A stretch of DNA of 64,000 bases from NCBI RefSeq assembly GCF_000213175.1, contig NW_009799099.1, positions 5,936,167 to 6,000,166 of the forward strand, given 5' to 3'. Below the pieces are notes generated by a model. The model made no database searches. It was not told the DNA's origin and saw nothing but the letters and a program-made list of their open reading frames with translations. A program made the translations under genes and the position numbers. Of this stretch, positions 1 through 11,310 are shown one piece after another. The stretch is from Neurospora tetrasperma FGSC 2508 (Eukaryota > Ascomycota > Sordariomycetes > Sordariales > Sordariaceae). Within the stretch, counting starts at the first letter, position 1, and each line of letters opens with the position of its first letter.

Positions 1-914
1 CCAAAGAGTTTGTACCATGACACGATGATGAACTCAGGCTTGATGTCCCCCGAGAGATCGAGGCGGGAGGTAGGCAGGTAAGCAGCAGCGTCAAGAAGGA
101 CGTCGTAACCCCGTGACTGAGCAAGTGGTACCCAGTGCAGGGGATGTCGGACGCCAGTGAAGTTGGATTGAGCCGGGTACGCAAACAAGCCATTTCGTCT
201 TTCTCCCCCTTCTTTTCTCTCCTCTGTCTTTCCCGTCAACTGATGTTGGTGGTTTTGATATTGTCGCTTCTCGGACATCGGCAATGCTATCCGCCCCCCT
301 GAATCAGGAGCAGAAGACAACTGCCCAAGACACCCCTTAACTGGCGCAGTCACCACTTTTCTCACTTTCCCCATCACTCCGGCATATCTTGTGGGCAGCT
401 TCTCGATAATATCGTGCTCTTTGATCCTCATATCAGTCCCACTAATCCCGACATATTCCACTTTCGCCCCCTTCCTCTTCGCAAACTCCCTCATCCCATT
501 GACACTGTTATGATTATCCGCACTTAACACCAGCCTCCCGCCCCTTTTGTACTGATATCCCTCTCCGACCAACCTCGCGGCGCCCGTGGCGTTCGGGGTG
601 AAGATAACCGCATATTCTTCGGGGTCCGCGTTGAAGTGCTTCAGGATCCTTTTGCGGGTTTGCTCGACCGCGATGGTGGCGGCTTCCGAAGTCGGGTTGA
701 CGGAGTGGGGGTTGCCGTAAAGGGTGGAGGCGAGCCGGGCTTCATGGGCGGCTAGCTGGAAGGAGGAGCAAAGGCCGGAGCCGGTGTAGTCAAGGTAGGT
801 GTGGGATTGGGCGTCCAGGTAGGAGTAGGCGGTTGAGCGGAGGTGGTCCAGGCGGGTGGTGGTGCGGTATTCGGGGTAGAGGCTCGTGATGGAGGGGGTT
901 GAGTCTGAAGACAT
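1..914 (-). CDS. Class V aminotransferase / cysteine desulfurase-like PLP enzyme (3' part missing)
   Basis: An uninterrupted frame runs from an ATG at 914 to the window edge, giving 304 complete residues with the C-terminus outside. Visible landmarks fit class V aminotransferases, especially the N-terminal domain of molybdenum-cofactor sulfurases: YLDYTGSG near the start, LYGNPHSVNPTSEA, then TPNATGAARLV, the NHNSVNGMREFA segment, and near the edge VSWYKLFG, whose lysine (about residue 302) is the expected pyridoxal-phosphate Schiff-base residue. An aspartate in VLLDAAAYL precedes it, as in the family. A low-complexity insert (Gln/Glu/Arg-rich, about residues 205-240) is unusual for the family and could hide an unspliced intron or be a fungal insertion. 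By family the enzyme would act on cysteine or a related amino acid in the cytosol; the exact substrate cannot be read. No introns are needed in the visible part. Confidence 0.9.
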   Translation of the reverse strand, partial: MSSDSTPSITSLYPEYRTTTRLDHLRSTAYSYLDAQSHTYLDYTGSGLCSSFQLAAHEARLASTLYGNPHSVNPTSEAATIAVEQTRKRILKHFNADPEEYAVIFTPNATGAARLVGEGYQYKRGGRLVLSADNHNSVNGMREFAKRKGAKVEYVGISGTDMRIKEHDIIEKLPTRYAGVMGKVRKVVTAPVKGCLGQLSSAPDSGGRIALPMSEKRQYQNHQHQLTGKTEERKEGGERRNGLFAYPAQSNFTGVRHPLHWVPLAQSRGYDVLLDAAAYLPTSRLDLSGDIKPEFIIVSWYKLF

Positions 915-3900
915 TTCGATGGTGGGTATTTTGTTGATAACTTGGACTTGGTATGCAGGTGGCGTTGGGGTCGCTGTAAGCTGCCTAGAAGTAAAGAGAA
1001 GTGACATAAATAGAGGTAAGAAGTCCTTTTTGTTTGTTCCTGCAGATGAATGGAAGCTGATATAAGACGGGAAGGATGAAGCGAGCAAGTCCGACTCTGT
1101 GCCTGATGGAAGATAACAGACAGACAGATCTGATGGGCCACAACTTATGTTGGCAGGAAGGGGCCGAAGACAAGTTCGATGTGAAGCCTTCATTGATAAT
1201 CCACTGGAGGTTCCCGATAACGAGGATTGTAGAGGTATCCAATCTCACTTGGTGTGTCGAAGAGTCTCAGTTGTATTGCTGACCACCCACCCGCCGGGGC
1301 CAATATTACCTAACGACTCGCGGATGTGTTGCAGTGTCCCCAACGGCCCGGAAAGATACTCCGAGTATTCTGTGTCTTCCGTCATAAACGCCTCCCTCGT
1401 GACATGCGTACCTCTATGCATGCCTTGTCGTCGATGCCGATCCAAGTGTGCTATCTCTTTTCCCTTCAGGTCTCCCCACTCACGTGTCTCTGCCTTCCTG
1501 TTGCTGCTATCCGCTCACACACTTGTCTTAGTTCCGTGTCTGGTGGGAGTCTCGATGCTAGGAAATCAATACTAGCGTGGTAGTTGACTGAGGCGTATCG
1601 GAGCGTGAGATCCGCTGATCACTGTGATGAGAACTATGACGGTAAGGGTCACGTTCGGACTATCAACCAGTGAGACAACGTGCTTTTCTCGTGGATTTGG
1701 GGTGTACACAGGATACCATGTAGATCTGCTCTGCCTCCACGTTGCATGTATTGCATGTAAAGCTGGCAGCTGGGTGATAACGACGAGATCTTCCGGGCGA
1801 CTGAACGGCAAGATAATGGCTTTGAGCCGGCTGTGATGTTCTTGATGGGACATGATTGGTATTGTAGTCAACGATAACCAATATCTGCAGGCATGTCAAC
1901 GATTTTCGGGTGTGGCTTGGTGTCGCCCTGAATCCTGTGTTCCGGAATTCTCGGACTTTGTCGTTCTCCTCGAGCGTCTTTGACAGTGAAAGCTCGCGAG
2001 GCTTGTCGTCTCCTTTCACGATATGGAACCTTTGTTTCGAGCTCTTATCACAGTATCACCAGGCTCGCACTGGCTGTTAGGTTGCTTTTGTTAGCCTAAA
2101 GACAAAGACATCCGTCTTGGGGATTACCATACTGTTGGCGCAGAGACAGCAAGTGACTTGCAAGTCGCTTACACACACATAGGGCATAGTGTGAAATGTC
2201 GATTGGTCGATCAGTCCAGCATTGTTTTTGCCCTGGAAGGTTAGCGTTAAGATTTGAGCCGGCCAGCATGCATCATTGGGGGCCAGGGCCATGCCCAGAT
2301 GGCGATAGCGTTGTCCTGGCCGCGAGCGAGTGCCAAGTGCATGTAGTGTACAAGATATTGATTGACAAGATTGACAACACAACAGCCAACCAGCGGCCAG
2401 CCGCCTATGTTCCATGATGGGATGATAGTCGTCGGCTGTGGTTTAAGCAATAAAGTCCTAGCTGAGACCTATCACTCATGATGATCTTTATCGCGGGCCG
2501 TGATCGCCAGCAAGCGAGATAGAAACTCCACAGAGAAAATCGGAGGGTTGCAAATGCGCGTCGCAGTAAGGTACACACTAGTGTACAACTACATGCAGAA
2601 GGGCTGAACGGCAATCTGAATGGGGCTTGCACCTGGCTGCTGCAACGCTGACTTTGTGGCTGTTCTCGAAGACCACTTTCAGTCACTCCAGTGGTGCGCC
2701 ATCGTATGAGCGTGCTCGCTCCCTTTGAGTCGTTCACGTTATCTTTCCTTTGCCGAAGCAACGGTATTATCTCTTCGCATTGTTGTCATCGTCCTTGTGC
2801 CTCGTCGATCTTTGAATCTCAAAAGGAATAGGAAAGACCAAAAACTTTCCAAGGCACCAGTAATAAAGGATCGCATGATGTTTGCTCTTTCGGCTTTCCT
2901 TTGCGAGATGACCTTCATCTTATCGATCTCCCAAACTCCGGTTGTTCTCTCGAGAATCGATTGCAATCAAACTTGTCCGTTTCGGTGGGACAGTGCGCCG
3001 AAAAGTCATACTGACTGCACCGGTGTTCTTTTCTTCTTTTGCTTGTCTCCTTCTGCTTTGGGCCGGCCGTTTGCAAATGAAGATGATCGGACTTGGTATG
3101 CAAGCCACACTGGGAACATATGATCGGAGTGTGAACATTTACCCAATCAGCAAGGCGACGAAACAACGCCCTTGCAAAGCTGCATCCGAGTCAAAGATTC
3201 ATGTCAGGTACCTGAATCGGCGGAAGGCTTGGAGTTTTTAGTCGTCGGACAACTGGTCTCTGCCTTGTCATCCATTGCCATGTCTAGCACTTGAGGAAAT
3301 CCAGGACAGTTTCCCAGACTCGGGATCAATCCACGAGAAGTCGGAGAAGAGACGCCACGGAAATGTGTTTGCTCAGTAACAACACCGATATGCAGTGTCA
3401 ATGGTAGCTGCCTGTCGTGAAACGCCACACATGTTCGAGCAGAACAATTCCCTGGTCTGACCTTAATCCGACAGCCTGGTTGACAAGAACCTGGCTTCCG
3501 CAACCATGCAGAAAGGGGGGCTCAATAATGTCCTCTATGAGTACGGCGCGGAGGCACAATCGAGAGAGCCGAAGGAAACGTGGAATCTTCATGATATCGG
3601 TTGCCGACCTCACTAAGGGCATGCACGTTTGCTGCGCCGCACTGCTCCGCGACATGTTGATACTACCGGGAGCGGTCCGGTATCTCGGGAATCCGGGGCG
3701 GCTTTGCGTAGGTGATGGTTCGAACGGAGGATTTCGGTTGCCAGTCAATGAAGAAACGATAAGTCCCAAGTTGTCTTCAAGATGCCATCTTGATGCTCGC
3801 TTAAAGTCCATGTTAAGACATCCTTCGCATTCGACGTTTGTGCTCGCCCACCGTTGCAGTGTTCAGAAACCTTAGCCGCCCGCTACCACCAAAGCACACA

Positions 3901-5500
3901 GAGCCTCGTCGAATCTGGAAATATGCAGCAAAGACGTTACCTCCGCGAGCGTGAGATTGCTTATCCATCGGGTCAGCATCCCGTGTTCCCCCACCTTGTG
4001 TTCCGTTGTAGGCATCCTTCTCTTCGTCTTCCAGAACAGGCAGCCGACGAATGGCTCTCAGCTTGCACAAGGCCCAACGGGATGACCTACTTACGCGCAT
4101 GGCGCATGTTCGTCTCACGCACTGTGACCGGCGACCTTTGGTTCCGAGGTGCGTACAAGCTAAGATTGCACTTTGAGAACTTCCCAAACCCGTAATGGTG
4201 GTAAGCAGGGCTTTCAACCATCATGACTTCCATCCCACCATGCGAACGATAACATGGAAAGTTGGTGGATGGATCATCAACCTAGAAACCATGTGCGCGC
4301 CGCTCGTGGTCAACTGGTTGCGACCTCACCAAGTGCTTGCGCCGCCTGCGCGGCTGACGTGCATTGGGGAGGGGAAGGATGTAACGGATATAGTGCTTGG
4401 AAGATATCGCTTTAGAAGCGCCTGTATACCTTATGTGCACCACCTTATTTGGACTTCACGTTGCATTCCGGGCGATCTTGAAGAAAGTGCGATGATTCGG
4501 CTTAGACGTCCGGTTAGCGATGTCGGTTGTCAGTCAGCATGTTACCATCCGCTCTATCGCGTGACGAGAGACAACACTGTAATCGTGGTAGCCGATGTGC
4601 TCGAGTTGGGCATATGTCGAAGAGGTTGTTAGCAGGAGCATAATCGCCCGCCTCGGTTGAAGTGGCTTGTTGCCGGATATACCCCGTCTTTCCCACCTCC
4701 TCAACATGGCCTCATCGTTGCGGTGTGAGAGCGTAGTAGTCGTTGCATTTGGGGGCTGAAGAGTCGTCGGTACCAAGAAACAGAGAGCCCAAAGCGGTTG
4801 TTCCCGTTGAACCGGATCGTTGCGAGCAATGGAAAGCAAACAGAGCCTGAAAGCCGCATGTGGTAAAGAGTTCGTGATACTGTAGCAAAGCACAAGGTCA
4901 GTACTATATCTGGTCAAAACAAGCGAGCTTGTGTGGTAGGCGTCAGGTAAGCAGCCACGATATCTGAACCCTTCCCCCGGTCACCTCTTGACTCTGCCCT
5001 TCTTCCGTCTACCCTCATTCATCCCAAGCCCCGAGATCGGTATTCCAATGGGCTCCTGGTGGCTCCGGGAATGAGCTGACAGGGCGTTTATCTTCGTGAC
5101 AGGCGTTGAGGAAGCAAACATTGACAAACGACACACGGCCGGCAATGCTTACCTAACATGGAAGGTTCAGCCATCAACATATGTTGGTTTGCTTCTATTC
5201 CGGACGTGTTCCCCAAAGGGGACCGTTCATTGCCCGGCAATTTGCATCGTGGGGGCGCAGAACGTGGCTTTGTTCCTTTTGTGTTCTAGTGGTAATTGAC
5301 GACAACGGACGTGCAGTCTTGACGGTGTGCAAAAGCCAGATGATGAAGAGAAAGGCGAAGAAGGAGAAAAGAAGCGAAAACGAACGTTCCAGCCACAGAC
5401 CGCAGTCCGCATCAATCCCAGGAGCAGTGGAACCTGCATGGGGCTCTGTATGTAAATTGTTAACGTTCAAAATGCTCCAGGGATACACTAACAATTTCCA
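915..5500. other. Intergenic region, no supported gene
   Basis: About 4.6 kb of normal base composition between the aminotransferase and the left end of the A+T-rich element. The open frames here are short (152 codons at most), overlap in several frames, and show no motif, plausible splice pattern or consistent third-position preference. The first few hundred bases are presumably the aminotransferase promoter and 5' leader. TAGAGGTA/TACCTCTA octamers lie at 1011, 1230 and 1409. Confidence 0.6.
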
Positions 5501-5506
5501 CGCTCT
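5501..5506. repeat. Target-site duplication, left copy (CGCTCT)
   Basis: The six bases CGCTCT directly precede the left inverted repeat, and the same six bases directly follow the right one at 17258-17263. The match could be extended to seven (ACGCTCT) by sharing one base with the right terminus. Confidence 0.8.
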
Positions 5507-5539
5507 TACGGTGGCCCAAGTGCGTGCTAGGCCGTTTAT
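5507..5539 (+). repeat. Left terminal inverted repeat (33 bp)
   Basis: Identical over all 33 bases to the reverse complement of 17225-17257. Homology stops abruptly after GCCGTTTAT. G+C content is normal, so RIP did not reach the extreme end. Confidence 0.95.
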
Positions 5540-5586
5540 CCAAAAGTTCAGAAAAAAAAAGTCCGTGCCAGCTGCGGGTAATAGGT

Positions 5587-5602
5587 ACGCGCCTAGGCGC
5601 GT
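5587..5602. repeat. 16-bp perfect palindrome ACGCGCCTAGGCGCGT
   Basis: A perfectly self-complementary 16-mer lies 80 bp inside the left end of the element, right at the edge where the composition switches to A+T-rich. Subterminal palindromes can be transposase-binding sites, but here that is only a suggestion. Confidence 0.7.
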
Positions 5603-5810
5603 CAATATAGATTCAGTTTAGCAATCAACCCTATTTTACCTTCTACGTAACCCTATATTCTCGTATAGTAAGATATACTTTAATACTTTCCCTATAACAA
5701 CTATACTATTAAAAGTTAATATTTACAATTAATACTAATTAATTAGTAAGCGTATAGGGTATCCGAATATAATGTATATTAATTTTATATTTATATAATA
5801 TATAGTAACG

Positions 5811-6565
5811 ATAGCCGACGAAGATTACGTTAACGATAGCCCCCTTATAGCAGAATTGCGCCCTTTTACTTTTGAGGGCAAATTGCTTACTGACGATATA
5901 TCGGATATATATAAGATGGAGGATGACGATATAGAGTAGGAGGACGTTATTACTCTTGGTTTTACTATTAAATAGCTTTTTGATTATAAAATTAATAAAG
6001 TATATAAAATTTTGCTTTAGTATAAGGTATAATACTCTTATTAAAGTTGGTTAATAAGAATTAAAGGTAATTAATCCTAATTAATGATTATGAACTATTA
6101 AGCGTGCTATTTCCCTTAAAACGTTCTAGACTAAGAGTAGTTAAGAAATTTCGAAGTTAAAGTAGGATTGCTGCGAATACTTCGTGAGTTTAGTTTACTA
6201 TTTATTTTTATTCTATATGAATAAAAAGGCTACCTACGATAAATATAAGAAGAATAGTAACTATAACCCCTTTTTTAAATATATTATCATTAGTACTAAA
6301 ATAATTAAACGTACTTGTACAAATTGTTTTTATAAGGATAAAGGTATTAATTGTACCCTTTGTAAGAGTATATAATATTATTTCCTTTCGAATAATAATA
6401 ATAATTTACTAATTATTTATTAGGCTACGAGAAGAAGGAGGCGAAGAAGGATGAGAAAGTTATTCCTTTTTTAGTTATTATTGTTTGTAGTTGTAAGGTT
6501 CGCAATTTGGAGAGGGTTTTAGCTTGGGTTCGGGCTGAGATTGCTAAACGCAAGGCTGATATATA
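5811..6565 (+). pseudogene. RIP-degraded coding region near the left end of the element
   Basis: Translation of 5811 onward gives a coherent acidic segment (ADEDYVNDSPLIAELRPF, then a DDI-rich stretch) interrupted only by TAG/TAA. It ends near 6000 at a possible intron and appears to resume around 6110 and 6184. The stretch 6184-6375 encodes CTNCFYKDKGINCTLC, a C-x2-C-x8-C-x2-C array that could bind zinc. A further segment (about 6425-6565) reads RNLERVLAWVRAEIAKRK, helical and basic. The pieces are consistent with a small element-encoded DNA- or RNA-binding protein, but no family is recognised and the exon joins are guesses. Confidence 0.45.
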
Positions 6566-7610
6566 GTAAACGTTAAGTTTCTACTAAGAATTACCTATAT
6601 ATAATATAGGTTTCAACGTTTAAACTATAATTTACGTTGATTATTCAAAATTAAAATTGAATTCCGTATTATAAATTTTATGATTATTATACTTTTATAA
6701 AAATTTGAAAATAATTATTATATATAAGTAAAATATATAAAAGAATTTTATAGACTATAAAGAAAGTAATAAAGTAGAAACTTAATATAGAATGAAAAAT
6801 ATTTTTTATTTTTATTAAATCTTAATAAAAATTCTAGTAAAGTAAAGATATATAATATATAATATAAGGTTAAATAAGATAGGTAATTATATAAAAAGGA
6901 CTAGAGCTTGTAAATACTATAATAATTAGAAGTAATTTATAATATAGTAAATAAAAGAGAATATAAAAAAGAAGAAAGCTTCTAACTAGTTATTTATATA
7001 TAGTAAATATATTATATAATTAAATTAGAAATAAAATTATAGAGTAATTAGAGTATAGTAGTTAGTAATTTGAATTAGGTATAATATATTATAATAAGAA
7101 AGTACTAATAACTTTATTAATCTGAGTTAATATAACTATTTTAAAGTATAATATAGTAAGATAGGGTAATTTGGAAATTCCTTCATCAATATATATTATG
7201 TATTTATAATACTATATATTATTTAATTTTTAAAAATAGGAATAATGTTATATTATAAAGTATTAATAAACATTTATTACTTAGAAGATTATATAAAAAA
7301 AGATTATAGTAATTATAAAATACAAAGTAAAAGATAGTTTATAATTGGAAATTATTATTATATTTTTGAAAACTTATATTTATATATATATATATATTGT
7401 TACTTGTAATAATGTCATTTTATTTTTTTTTTCTAGAAAAATATATAAAAGTCTAGGTTATTAATAAAGTCCTGAAGAAATTTTTGGAAAAAGAATATTG
7501 ATTTTAACAAATAAAGTATCATTTAAATCTTCCTTTTTATTATAATTAAAATGAACTTATTTTAATTATTTAGTTATTATTTTTATTATATTTAAGAATT
7601 TCGAAAGTAA

Positions 7611-8478
7611 NNNNNNNNNNNNNNNNNNNNNNNNNNNNNNNNNNNNNNNNNNNNNNNNNNNNNNNNNNNNNNNNNNNNNNNNNNNNNNNNNNNNNNNNNN
7701 NNNNNNNNNNNNNNNNNNNNNNNNNNNNNNNNNNNNNNNNNNNNNNNNNNNNNNNNNNNNNNNNNNNNNNNNNNNNNNNNNNNNNNNNNNNNNNNNNNNN
7801 NNNNNNNNNNNNNNNNNNNNNNNNNNNNNNNNNNNNNNNNNNNNNNNNNNNNNNNNNNNNNNNNNNNNNNNNNNNNNNNNNNNNNNNNNNNNNNNNNNNN
7901 NNNNNNNNNNNNNNNNNNNNNNNNNNNNNNNNNNNNNNNNNNNNNNNNNNNNNNNNNNNNNNNNNNNNNNNNNNNNNNNNNNNNNNNNNNNNNNNNNNNN
8001 NNNNNNNNNNNNNNNNNNNNNNNNNNNNNNNNNNNNNNNNNNNNNNNNNNNNNNNNNNNNNNNNNNNNNNNNNNNNNNNNNNNNNNNNNNNNNNNNNNNN
8101 NNNNNNNNNNNNNNNNNNNNNNNNNNNNNNNNNNNNNNNNNNNNNNNNNNNNNNNNNNNNNNNNNNNNNNNNNNNNNNNNNNNNNNNNNNNNNNNNNNNN
8201 NNNNNNNNNNNNNNNNNNNNNNNNNNNNNNNNNNNNNNNNNNNNNNNNNNNNNNNNNNNNNNNNNNNNNNNNNNNNNNNNNNNNNNNNNNNNNNNNNNNN
8301 NNNNNNNNNNNNNNNNNNNNNNNNNNNNNNNNNNNNNNNNNNNNNNNNNNNNNNNNNNNNNNNNNNNNNNNNNNNNNNNNNNNNNNNNNNNNNNNNNNNN
8401 NNNNNNNNNNNNNNNNNNNNNNNNNNNNNNNNNNNNNNNNNNNNNNNNNNNNNNNNNNNNNNNNNNNNNNNNNNNNNN
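7611..8478. other. Assembly gap (868 N)
   Basis: A run of 868 undetermined bases inside the A+T-rich element. The true length is unknown, so the element size is approximate. Confidence 1.
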
Positions 8479-10230
8479 ATAATATATATAATTATTAGTA
8501 TATATATATATATATATAGCGCTTATTATAATATAATATATTATTATAATCTATATAAATAAATTAAAAACTTATATTTAAATTAAAATAGAAAAATCTT
8601 ACATAATAGTATAAATATTGAAAATATAATAAAAATAATAACATTTAAATGTATTTAACTTTATTAATATTAGAAAGTATATTACTATATACTTCTACAT
8701 TTTATAGAAGAAAATAATAATATTAAAGTATATTTAAACTATTTATTTAAATAATATCAATATTCAAATGTGTTTTAAAATTATAAATAATATATAAATA
8801 AAATTCTTCAAAATAAAACTTTTATAAATTTATAACATTTAAAAAAAAATAATTAAACTTATATATTATATATAATAAAGAGAAACTCTACTCGTATATT
8901 ATAGAAATTCTATTTATATATAAATATACTTTTACTTCCTTAAATATAATTTAATTAAATTTTAATATAAAAAGTTAAATATAGTATTAAATTACTTATT
9001 AATTTTTAAAGGATGTTTCAAAATGTAAACTAAGCTTATAACTTTAAATATTATGTTAACCCTTCTTTTCCTAACTTTTAAATATAAAATCCTCTTAATT
9101 ATTTACTTAATAACTTTTTTTTGCCTCGAAGTTTTTCAAAGCTATTAAAAACAAATTTTCTTTGAAGTAAGAGTATTAAATAGAAAAAGAAATTACGAAA
9201 AATCTAATATATTTTTTATATTCTACTTTTATAATTTTAAATAATAGAAAAAGATAATTAAAATACTATTAAAAGTTTTTTTTTATAAATTAAAGTTTTT
9301 TTAATATACGAATAAAGTAGCTTATAATAAAGAGAAAGTCTTTTCGTACTACTACAAATATCTTTATATACTATTGTTTAGAAATAAATTACATATAACT
9401 TAACCAACAGTAAAACTATAAGGATACTAATAGTATTAAACTTTTTATTATTTTTTTCTCTATATAATAGTATCCTTATCCTAACTATACCCTCTTTCTA
9501 AACCTCAATAACTAAGAAGATATAAAGACAAAACTTAATTAACTTTAAGTATTTTATTTTTATTTTTAATTCTTAGTATATAGGGGTATAAGGGCAGTAT
9601 AACCTTAGTAATACAGAATGAAAAATAAGGAAAATTCTAATACTAATATCCTTCTTATACCTCCAACTTTATTTAGGTTATACTTTATTTAATTTTATTA
9701 CTATAATATATAAAAATATTCGTAGTAGTACGAAAAAATATTCTTATAATAAAATAAATTAAAGAAATCTAACTTTTATTATAGATAGTAGAAAGATAAA
9801 GTATTAATATAAATATATAAATATATAAAAGTAAATAAAAATGATCCTTTAATTAATAAATTAAAAATAATATTACTAATAGCGATAGTAGGTTTAGAAG
9901 TTGCTATACTCTAGTATTAAATACGAAGTCCAACTATATAATAATCCGTCCGTTTATTAGTATTTAAAGTTACAATCAATTAATTCCAATTAATATTAAT
10001 TCTTCCTGATATTGTCCTACTAAGTAGAATACCTTTAGATACTCGTTCACTGTCCCTGACTATTAATTACTATACTTTATTAAATTTTGAAATGTACTAT
10101 TAAGTTAGTAGTTAAAATGACCTTATCTCTTACTATATTTTTCGAACGCTGCTTTAAAATAGGCATTCGCCATTTAGAATACTTGGAATAATATTTACAA
10201 TGGAATGAATATATTGAGTATAGACAATAA
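8479..10230. other. A+T-rich RIP-mutated interior of the element
   Basis: Low-complexity A+T sequence without any frame that stays coherent when TAA/TAG codons are ignored. Short inverted or repeated A+T runs are expected by chance at this composition. No further feature is supported. Confidence 0.6.
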
Positions 10231-10236
10231 TTAGTA

Positions 10237-11310
10237 GCGAAGCCTTTTAATATATTTAAAATTATATATATCGTTGAATTGGATACTCCGATTGCTAGTT
10301 TTACTTATCCTACTACTTCGATTTAAAATAATATTAATGTTATACCTTATTAAATTCGTACCTAGAAGAAGGCTCTTTATATTTACGCTACGTATATTCC
10401 AACGGGTATAGAAAATAGTACTTTGAACGAAATAATAGGTATTATTAAAGTTCAAAATTAATGTGCTAAAGAATCTGTCAAAAAGAAGCCCTCTTAGAAT
10501 ATTCGTTTTATTAATTTCGATTAGTAGATAAAATATTATAAGTACGCCTAAAGTAATTTAGGTCCTTAGATTAATAGTAAAGCTCCAAATAGTTTTATTT
10601 ATACTTACGCTAAGCTTTAGGTTATAGATAAAGGTCTTTTCTCCGATTATTTAGCGTTTATTCAATATTTAAGTAAAAAGTGTATATTTAATAAGAATAT
10701 ATTAAAGGAGGTTTAATTTAAATTATTCGAATTTATAGGTACTAACTAATTTACGATGGGAATTAAAATTAAATTTATGGATTTGTATATAGACGTTTTA
10801 CTACTTATTAATTTTGAAGGTCTTAGGAGTGAAATTGAAGTAGGAAAGCCGAAGTATAACTAACGGTTGATAATTATATTCGTCTAAATAATTTTGGAAG
10901 TAAGTAGTACTAATAATAAATTTAAAACACTAAAATATTTATATAAATAGGGAATATTACTGAGCGATAGGAATTCTGCTCCTTCCTTAGTAGTTAAGAG
11001 AGTATTAGTAGTGAAGATTATTGTTAAGTAAGAGTTTAGGGTTTAAAAGGAATATTAAAAAGAAAAGAAGTTAAATAGCGAAAGTAAAGAGGAATTATTT
11101 ATTAAGGGGAACGAAGGGGTTCGGAGGAAAAGACTTTTAATTAAATAAGAGTTAGGAATAGAAGTAGAATTTAATATATTATAAGTATTCCTGATTATAA
11201 TTTAGCGCTTGGTTAAATATAGGGTAATTATTATTCGAAATATAAGTGTATGGAGAGAAGTTATTCCGAGAGGGACTATTAAGATTAAAGAAATTCTACC
11301 CTCTTTTTAA
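10237..11310 (+). pseudogene. RIP-killed long open frame (about 358 codons)
   Basis: One plus-strand frame stays coherent from 10237 to a TAA at 11308-11310. It contains roughly twenty TAA/TAG codons but no TGA, exactly what conversion of CAA/CAG glutamine codons by RIP would leave. The implied protein is Lys/Ile-rich, with hydrophobic helical segments such as FMDLYIDVLLLINFEGLRSE and a basic C-terminal part. The G+C content of this stretch is visibly higher than its surroundings. I do not recognise a transposase, reverse transcriptase or recombinase signature, so function is unknown. It may be one exon of a longer gene; the frame meets a TGA near 11400. Confidence 0.55.
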
